Assembly (NCBI GenBank): GCA_020350865.1 | Contig: CP070726.1 | Span: 1,718,731 to 1,732,610, forward strand | Reading direction: 5' to 3' | Length of the DNA: 13,880 bases | Source of the DNA: Thermoplasmata archaeon | Lineage (GTDB): Archaea > Thermoplasmatota > Thermoplasmata > GCA-020350865 | Part shown: positions 7,051-12,249 of the stretch, one piece after another | Numbering within the stretch: position 1 is the stretch's first letter | Layout: each line of letters starts with the position of its first letter | Notes under the pieces: generated by a model | The model's database searches: none | Told to the model about the DNA's origin: nothing | The model's input: only the letters and a program-made list of their open reading frames with translations | Translations under genes and position numbers: made by a program

Positions 7051-8628
7051 TCACTTCGCATGAGCAGCGGATTTGATATCCATCTTGGGTTTGATCTTCA
7101 TTCCAGGCAGCCTCTTCATCATGGCCATCATATCCATCCCGAAGTTCATGCCAAAGGCCGGGATGGGAATGCCGAAGCGGGTCATTCCCTCCGTGGTTTT
7201 CCCCGGGTTCATGACATCGTAGGGATCCATGGATGACTTGATGCTGATCATCACATTCGCCCCCCCGCCGTGGAGTTTCTTCAGGTTCGATGCAAAGAAG
7301 ATTCCCAGGCCGGCGGGTCTTCCCCCCAGCTTGAAGGAGAGGTCCCCGATTTTCTTGATGAACGACATGGTCATCATGGACCTTAATTTCCTTTCATCTG
7401 TGAGGGCATAGGGCATGAACGTGACTGTGGACCTGTCCGATACCATGCCTGTGATTGCTGCCCTGAGGCCCATCTTCCTGATGACCTTCGACGTTCCTGT
7501 TATCATCTCATTCAACCGGGAGACGGGAATCATGCCTTCGGCCAGCAGAATGGTGGGTCCAAGCCTCTTGATGCGCATCTCGAAGAACCTCTCGTCCCAC
7601 TCGTGTTGTGCGAATTCGGGGCTCTGCTTCTCTCCGTCATGTTTCTGGGAGATCCTGTCCATGACCGCCTCCTCCACGTCCAGGGAGACCTTGGAACCCT
7701 CAAGGGCGATGAGTACCGTGGCCTTCGTATCCGTGACCTTCTTGCCCATCTGTTTGAGGTATTCGAAGTGCTTCTTCTCGAAGAAGGATATGTGAAGAGG
7801 CGTCACCTGGGAGCGGGTGATATCTGAAATGGCATGGCACATCTCCTTTGTCCCAGGAAAAACGTAGGCCAAGGGCCGGATCTCCTCTGCCACGGGATAA
7901 ATTCTCAACGTCACCTTGGTTACGATGCCCAGCGTACCCTCCGAACCTGCGAAGAAGGTGCGCAGGTTGTCCACAATCGAGCCTGATTTTATGGAGGATG
8001 AGCCGAATTGTGCAATCTCGCCTTTTGGAAGCACCATTTCAAGTGCCACAATCTGCTTTTCCACACCACCGTACTTGTAGGAACCCACCCCCACCCCGCC
8101 TGTGTTGATCCATCCCCCCACGGTTGCGGCGGGAGCGCTGCTGGGATACGCACCAATCATGTATCCCTTTCTCAGCAGATGCTCACGGAGGTCATTCCAG
8201 GTGATCCCCGGCTCCACGGTCACCGTCATGTTCTCCTGGTCAATTCCGAGTATGGAATCCATTGTGGCCATATCCAGGAGAATCCCTCCCAGAACCGGCA
8301 CAGCCCCTCCCAGAGCCCAGGAGGCACCGCCTCTCGGCACAACGGGAATCCCCTCCTCCGTGGCCAGTTTAACCACCCTGGATACCTCCGATGCATTCCT
8401 GGGACGCACCACCACATCCGGCTTCATCTTAAAGCCCATCTCCATCATCTTCGGAAGAGGTGCCAGGTCGTGGCTGTATAATCGGCGCTCCAGGTCATCA
8501 TCCGAAATTCTGGTGCGGTCCACTATGCCGGAAAGCGATTCGTAGAGATCAGAATGCTCTATTGATGCCGCTTTTTCTGTGGATTCGTTCTCTTTTTCTG
8601 TTTCATCTTTTTTGTCGGATTTCCCCAT
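7051..8628 (-). CDS. FAD-linked oxidase, GlcD/D-lactate dehydrogenase type
   Basis: Flavoprotein dehydrogenase of 525 residues. The PCMH-type FAD-binding domain is clear: PDVVVRPRNASEVSRVV (70-86), VVPRGGASWALGG (96-108), VEPGITWNDL (138-147), YPSSAPAATVGGWINTGGVG (161-180) and FAGSEGTLGIVTKVTLRIYP (226-245). The C-terminal substrate domain ends in a typical DPYDVMNPGK box. The family oxidises 2-hydroxy acids such as glycolate or D-lactate; it also includes alkyl-DHAP synthase, so the substrate is open. Two oddities are seen: a charged N-terminal extension of about 25 residues and a C-terminal tail rich in Met (MDMMAMMKRLPGMKIKPKM). ATG at 8628 has GGAG four bases upstream. It is the first gene of the operon with the HdrD-like protein, the likely electron acceptor. 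Confidence 0.92.
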   Translation of the reverse strand: MGKSDKKDETEKENESTEKAASIEHSDLYESLSGIVDRTRISDDDLERRLYSHDLAPLPKMMEMGFKMKPDVVVRPRNASEVSRVVKLATEEGIPVVPRGGASWALGGAVPVLGGILLDMATMDSILGIDQENMTVTVEPGITWNDLREHLLRKGYMIGAYPSSAPAATVGGWINTGGVGVGSYKYGGVEKQIVALEMVLPKGEIAQFGSSSIKSGSIVDNLRTFFAGSEGTLGIVTKVTLRIYPVAEEIRPLAYVFPGTKEMCHAISDITRSQVTPLHISFFEKKHFEYLKQMGKKVTDTKATVLIALEGSKVSLDVEEAVMDRISQKHDGEKQSPEFAQHEWDERFFEMRIKRLGPTILLAEGMIPVSRLNEMITGTSKVIRKMGLRAAITGMVSDRSTVTFMPYALTDERKLRSMMTMSFIKKIGDLSFKLGGRPAGLGIFFASNLKKLHGGGANVMISIKSSMDPYDVMNPGKTTEGMTRFGIPIPAFGMNFGMDMMAMMKRLPGMKIKPKMDIKSAAHAK

Positions 8629-8680
8629 GTTACTCCGTCCTCAAATCGGATTGCGGTTGTTGATGCCTCGATGTCATACC

Positions 8681-8700
8681 GTTTAAATATATCGATATAT
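8681..8700 (-). promoter_or_regulatory. Promoter of the FAD-oxidase operon with AT palindrome
   Basis: On the minus strand TATATTTAAAC (8691-8681) forms a TATA-type box about 55 bases before ATG 8628, implying a leader of roughly 30 bases containing the GGAG ribosome-binding site (8633-8636). The perfect 14-bp palindrome ATATATCGATATAT (8687-8700) overlaps and extends this element upstream, and could be an operator or a symmetric TATA region read in either direction. Confidence 0.5.
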
Positions 8701-8704
8701 ATCC

Positions 8705-8825
8705 TTTGGTTTGTTACCACATGATAGGACACTGCCGTAGCTGCGGGAAGCCTGTGACAGCACCCTCCACGGCACTCCACACCCTAGGGCTCCCGGCCCG
8801 GTCGAGGCTTCAAACAGGGTTTGAT
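8705..8825 (-). ncRNA. Possible structured RNA in GC-rich block of the 290-bp gap
   Basis: The gap 8629-8918 has no convincing gene. Its central part (about 8735-8820) is distinctly GC-rich and flanked by AT-rich promoter-like sequence on both sides. A TATA-like TTATATTTAATA (minus strand, 8857-8846) would start a leftward transcript near 8825. Within it GAAGCCT (8747-8753) can pair with AGGCTTC (8805-8811), and GGGC/GCCC (8787-8790/8796-8799) can form a small hairpin next to CCCTAGGG (8782-8789). I could not match it to tRNA, RNase P or SRP RNA. A leader of the FAD-oxidase mRNA or degenerate sequence is equally possible. Confidence 0.2.
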
Positions 8826-8918
8826 TACAAGAACCTTATGTCGAGTATTAAATATAAGGTTTGCGATATTCGTCTCTCTGCTTACTGTATTCGATGGAAA
8901 AGGCTGGTGGAGGAGATG

Positions 8919-10001
8919 TCAGAAATGTCCCAGTGCCTTTAATCTCATCACATACCTGTGGGCCCTCTCGGGACTTGACAGGACGCGCTCCACAAAATCA
9001 ACATCCCTAAGGGAGCCAAGACCGCTTTTATCCAGTTGCTTTGAATACATATGCCCCAAAAACCCGGCATCGAACACGCCCTCTTCAAGGGCCCGGGCTG
9101 CCACCTCCCCCGCTATCCTGCCGCTTTTAACAGCGTAGAATACACCTTCACCTGTGCCCGGGAAAACAAAACCACCCGCGTCACCAGCCAATATCACCCT
9201 CCCGGAGGTCAGAATGTCCAGTGGCCCCTTCATCGGTATGAGGTGGCTCTCGAAATGCTCCATGTGTCCATTAGCCAGCCTCTCCCTCACCCTTTCATGC
9301 TCCAAGAAATCGTCCAGGATGGCCCTGGAATCCCTTTTGAACTCGAGGGATGTGGCCCCGCAGCCCACCTTCACAGCGCTCTTCAACGGGCTTATCCAGA
9401 AGTAGCCGTAGGGGAGGGTGTAATGGACCTCGAACCACCCGCCAAACTGCCTGTTGATTTCCCCTTCCGGAAGCGAGATTTCGTACTGCACCCCAAGTGC
9501 CGTATCACCTTCCTCATTCATCCCGGAACCTTTAGCAAGGCATGTCTTTTTCACCCTTGAATTCACACCATCTGTACCGATGACGATTTTGGCCTTGGCA
9601 GCGAAGCCCTCCCCGATGATCTTCACACTGTCATTTCCTGGTACACACTCGGTAATCCGCATCTGCCTCGGTTTCTTTTTCAGTCTGTTTACTAGAAATA
9701 AATCGAAGTTCTCCCTTCGCACTATGGCTCCGGGTTTGGGAAAAACCGATTCAACCATTTCTCCCTGGGGTGAGAAGATGCGGTATCCCTTCAATGGCAT
9801 CTCTATAACGTCTTCGGGTATATCCAGTTCCGAAAAAATCCGGGGCGGCAGCACACCCGCACAGGCCTTCTTTCTGGGAAATATCTCTTTGTCCGTTAAA
9901 AGTATGCTGTAGCCCCACTGTTCCAGGGTATAAGCGGCAGAGGAGCCTGCCGGTCCTGCCCCGATGATCGCCACGTCGTACATCACGGTGTCATCATCCA
10001 T
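8919..10001 (-). CDS. Geranylgeranyl reductase family flavoprotein
   Basis: A 360-residue FAD-dependent reductase that, by family, saturates geranylgeranyl double bonds of archaeal lipids or of quinone side chains. Visible motifs: N-terminal Rossmann GAGPAG (14-19), RKKACAGVLPPR (43-54) with the conserved cysteine C47, IGTDGVNSRV (141-150), PYGYFWISP (198-206) corresponding to the YxWxFP substrate motif with a Ser replacing Phe, and LAGDAGGFVFPGTGEGV (271-287) binding the flavin. Length is slightly below the usual 390-400 residues. ATG 10001 is taken as start; ATG 9983 is an alternative. Two minus-strand TATA-like elements are available, TTTTATAT (10069-10062) and CTTAAATTG near 10029; the latter would give an almost leaderless mRNA. 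It lies in the same strand and neighbourhood as both prenyltransferases, in line with a role in isoprenoid membrane components. Confidence 0.92.
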   Translation of the reverse strand: MDDDTVMYDVAIIGAGPAGSSAAYTLEQWGYSILLTDKEIFPRKKACAGVLPPRIFSELDIPEDVIEMPLKGYRIFSPQGEMVESVFPKPGAIVRRENFDLFLVNRLKKKPRQMRITECVPGNDSVKIIGEGFAAKAKIVIGTDGVNSRVKKTCLAKGSGMNEEGDTALGVQYEISLPEGEINRQFGGWFEVHYTLPYGYFWISPLKSAVKVGCGATSLEFKRDSRAILDDFLEHERVRERLANGHMEHFESHLIPMKGPLDILTSGRVILAGDAGGFVFPGTGEGVFYAVKSGRIAGEVAARALEEGVFDAGFLGHMYSKQLDKSGLGSLRDVDFVERVLSSPERAHRYVMRLKALGHF

Positions 10002-10086
10002 TCCATCATGTATAATCCTGTGGACAATTTAAGGGTTTTGTGAATTGACCGAACACAGGGGATATAAAATCACAGATAAAGCAAAA

Positions 10087-10123
10087 TTATATAATGGTGC
10101 ATGTATAATTTCGCCACGGGTGA
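10087..10123 (+). promoter_or_regulatory. Promoter and ribosome-binding site of the radical SAM gene
   Basis: TTATATAA (10087-10094) is a good TATA box; transcription would begin near 10114-10118. GGTGA at 10119-10123, complementary to the 16S rRNA tail, sits six bases before TTG 10130. An in-frame TGA at 10120-10122 excludes any earlier start, so this site decides the unusual TTG start. Confidence 0.65.
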
Positions 10124-10129
10124 AACAAG

Positions 10130-11110
10130 TTGCTAACTACGGAAGAGACCATTGAGACCCTGCACAAAGAGCATCTGGATGCCCTCATCTCCCGGGCATG
10201 GAGCATCAGAAACCAGAACTTTCCGCCTATCCTCAACGTGTCCGCCCCCAGTGCCAAGACGTACATCACCGATCATTTCAGGAATGCAAAGAACAGGTTT
10301 GTCAACATCAGTGTCACAGGCCAGGGATGCAAGTTGAACTGCGAGCACTGCGGAGGTAAGCTGCTTGATTCCATGGAGGCCGCAGCAAGTCCACATGAAC
10401 TTACAGAGTTGGGAAAGGCACTTATACAAAAGGGGTGCAAAGGCGTTCTTATCAGCGGCGGGGCAAGGGAAGACGGCAGTGTGCCCCTGGATAATTACAT
10501 GGAGGCCATAAGAAATCTGAAGGACATGGGTCTGCAGGTCATTGTCCACTGCGGCCTTGCTTCGAAAGAGACAGCTGAGAAATTGAAGGGTGCAGGAATC
10601 GACCAGGTGCTCATGGATGTCATCGGCGACGCCGAGACAATCAGGCAGGTGTACCATCTCAACAAAACCCCGGAGGACTTTGAGAATTCCCTCAGGATTA
10701 TCAGGGATGCGAATTTGGCCATGGCGCCGCACATCGTGGTGGGTCTTCATTACGGCAGGATCCTTGGGGAGTACAATGCCCTGCGGATGATATCTGAAGT
10801 GTCACCCGATGTCATCGTCCTCGTGGTGCTGTCTCCCATGCACGGCACACCCATGGAAGGGGTTGTGCCTCCGGCAAAAGAGGAGGTGGCGAAGCTGGCG
10901 GCAGTGGCGAGGATAGTCAATCCAACAGCACAGATCACATTCGGATGCGCAAGGCCGGCGGGTTCAGAAAAACCTGAGCTGGAAAAGCTGTTGATCAAAT
11001 CCGGGATAAATGCCATTGCCTACCCAACTGACAAGGCCGTTGAGTACGCGGAGAACCTGGGCCTGAATATTGAGTTCTCGGAGATGTGCTGCTCGTTACT
11101 GGGCATGTAG
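10130..11110 (+). CDS. BioB-like radical SAM protein, candidate archaeal lipoyl synthase subunit
   Basis: Radical SAM enzyme of 326 residues. The cluster motif is C67-KLN-C71-EH-C74 (CxxxCxxC) preceded by FVNISVTGQG, followed by a glycine-rich LISGGAREDGS (about 107-117) typical of SAM binding and by a TIM-barrel-like alternation. Near the end is a vicinal C320-C321, a plausible ligand pair for an auxiliary cluster. The overall layout matches the archaeal 'biotin synthase homologue' group, two members of which (LipS1 and LipS2) form the archaeal lipoyl synthase; I assign it to that group from memory, without alignment. The GcvH-like carrier at the left edge would be a natural substrate. A second LipS partner is not in the window. 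Start is TTG, forced by an upstream stop and supported by GGTGA. A T-rich stretch follows the stop codon. Confidence 0.85.
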   Translation: MLTTEETIETLHKEHLDALISRAWSIRNQNFPPILNVSAPSAKTYITDHFRNAKNRFVNISVTGQGCKLNCEHCGGKLLDSMEAAASPHELTELGKALIQKGCKGVLISGGAREDGSVPLDNYMEAIRNLKDMGLQVIVHCGLASKETAEKLKGAGIDQVLMDVIGDAETIRQVYHLNKTPEDFENSLRIIRDANLAMAPHIVVGLHYGRILGEYNALRMISEVSPDVIVLVVLSPMHGTPMEGVVPPAKEEVAKLAAVARIVNPTAQITFGCARPAGSEKPELEKLLIKSGINAIAYPTDKAVEYAENLGLNIEFSEMCCSLLGM

Positions 11111-11124
11111 ATTTTTCATTCTAA
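11111..11124 (+). terminator. Possible T-rich terminator after the radical SAM gene
   Basis: ATTTTTCATTCTA follows the TAG at once. Archaeal RNA polymerase stops at T-runs, so this may end the transcript. No hairpin precedes it. Confidence 0.3.
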
Positions 11125-11159
11125 ACCGTTCCGATATCGGCTCAGCAATGCTTTTGGCC

Positions 11160-11191
11160 TGCACAAATCCCCGTGCAAAATGATTTATAAG
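11160..11191 (+). promoter_or_regulatory. Leaderless promoter of the monoheme surface protein with inverted repeat
   Basis: TTTATAAG (11184-11191) is a near-consensus TATA box whose centre is about 26 bases before ATG 11213, so transcription should begin at or next to the start codon. TGCAC (11160-11164) and GTGCA (11173-11177), separated by eight bases, form an inverted repeat ending six bases upstream of the box, where an archaeal regulator could act. A separate 10-bp palindrome CCGATATCGG lies at 11131-11140. Confidence 0.6.
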
Positions 11192-11212
11192 AATATCACA
11201 ATATTATCTGGA

Positions 11213-12121
11213 ATGAAGATGCGCTCCGCACGGATGATCCTTTGGCTTTTCGTCTTCTGTCTGGTTTCCACTGGAACCATCACATCCTGTGGACATGAGG
11301 GAGGGCCAGAAGAGCCCTTTTCCGACGGAAAGGACTGCATGTCCTGTCATGAACCGAATCCATATCTGGGTCTCGGTGCGGGGCATTCCTCCTTTTCCGT
11401 GGGGGAATCCGAACCTGCCATCGGCATAAGGGTGAGGGTGGATATGGCTGACATGCCTGCAAAATCGGACAAGTACGGTGTCATGCTGCTGACAACAGAT
11501 AGGGGCAACATATCGGAGGCCGGGTGGACCGTTGTTGCCGATCCCAATGGAACCGCACCGCCAAGTAGCTACATAGAAAGGCCGGCTTCGGACAACAGCT
11601 TCCTTCATTGGCGGGTGAATAACGCCCCCGGGAATCATACCGTCAAGGTTGTGGTGATGTTCGGGTCCGATGGCGACCCCTATTATAAGGAGCTCGATGT
11701 GCCCGTTCCCATACCTGAACCTGCCGAGAATACTCCCCCCCAGTTAACAAGTCCCACGGCACTGCTCCTTGCGGACGGGAAAACCTACGATTTCGAGGTC
11801 ACCTATTCCGATATCAATCACGATACCCCATTAAACGTCACAGTCAACATCAGCGGTCTGGGCTCATTCGAAATGGAGGAAAAACCCCCGGGACCCTACA
11901 ACGCCACGGCGGGGGTGACCTTCTACCATCTATCCGTACTTCCGGAGGGCAGGTACTCGTACCATTTCTCAGCATACGACGGCTATTCATGGAACTCCAC
12001 CTCTAACAGGGAATTGAGAGCGTTCGAAGAGGAGGAGGAAATCGACATCACACCCTTGGCCTTGGGCGTGTTTGCGGGGTTGATCGTTATTTCGGCGGTA
12101 TTTGTTCTGAGAAGAAGATGA
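11213..12121 (+). CDS. Surface-anchored monoheme protein with Ig-like domains
   Basis: An exported protein of 302 residues. The N terminus is a signal peptide (hydrophobic about 8-24) ending ITSC26, which resembles a lipobox. A single c-type heme motif C42-MS-C45-H46 follows, and then a beta-rich domain (about 55-165) reminiscent of the choice-of-anchor V/Reeler-like domains that often carry one CxxCH in front. Residues 174-270 read as a second Ig/PKD-like domain (PPQL...DFEVTYSD...AYDGYSW). The C terminus has an acidic stretch, a membrane helix (about 278-298) and RRR, a stop-transfer anchor. Seven N-x-S/T sequons (N99, N112, N141, N208, N212, N230, N261) suggest glycosylation outside the cell. 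ATG 11213 is chosen over 11180 because the TATA box falls just inside the longer frame. The multiheme cytochrome gene follows by 128 bases, so an electron-transfer partner role is likely but unproven. Confidence 0.88.
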   Translation: MKMRSARMILWLFVFCLVSTGTITSCGHEGGPEEPFSDGKDCMSCHEPNPYLGLGAGHSSFSVGESEPAIGIRVRVDMADMPAKSDKYGVMLLTTDRGNISEAGWTVVADPNGTAPPSSYIERPASDNSFLHWRVNNAPGNHTVKVVVMFGSDGDPYYKELDVPVPIPEPAENTPPQLTSPTALLLADGKTYDFEVTYSDINHDTPLNVTVNISGLGSFEMEEKPPGPYNATAGVTFYHLSVLPEGRYSYHFSAYDGYSWNSTSNRELRAFEEEEEIDITPLALGVFAGLIVISAVFVLRRR

Positions 12122-12221
12122 GACGCAGCCCAAAGATTTGGTTTAAAATCTATCCATAAATTCCAATACACGGCGGGAAACACCCAGAGCCCAAAAGAGC
12201 AAAACCTTAATACCAATACAA

Positions 12222-12229
12222 AATTATAG
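12222..12229 (+). promoter_or_regulatory. TATA-like box upstream of the multiheme cytochrome
   Basis: AATTATAG (12222-12229) lies about 25 bases upstream of ATG 12250. It allows either a leaderless mRNA starting at 12250 or a short leader for ATG 12274, which has GGGAG (about 12261-12265) eight bases upstream. The 128-base gap between the two heme-protein genes otherwise shows only A/T-rich sequence and the word CCAATACA twice. Confidence 0.45.
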
Positions 12230-12249
12230 GGCAAAAAATCGTAAATCTC

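Noticed and set aside
6096..7076. Long open frame (326 aa) on the plus strand
   Set aside because: It is antisense to the HdrD-like gene, whose two ferredoxin and two CCG motifs are unmistakable; the plus-strand translation has no recognisable domain.
8782..8799. CCCTAGGG palindrome and adjacent GGGC/GCCC hairpin as a terminator or tRNA arm
   Set aside because: No T-run follows and no tRNA cloverleaf (D-arm, anticodon arm, T-loop) could be assembled on either strand.
8721..8942. Small plus-strand frame beginning MIGHCRSCGKPV, with a TATA-like box at a leaderless distance
   Set aside because: Only one CxxC, low-complexity remainder, and it runs into the end of the geranylgeranyl reductase gene; too weak to list as a gene.
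12161..12220. CCAATACA occurring twice upstream of the cytochrome gene
   Set aside because: Only eight bases, two copies, A/T-rich setting; insufficient for an operator call.
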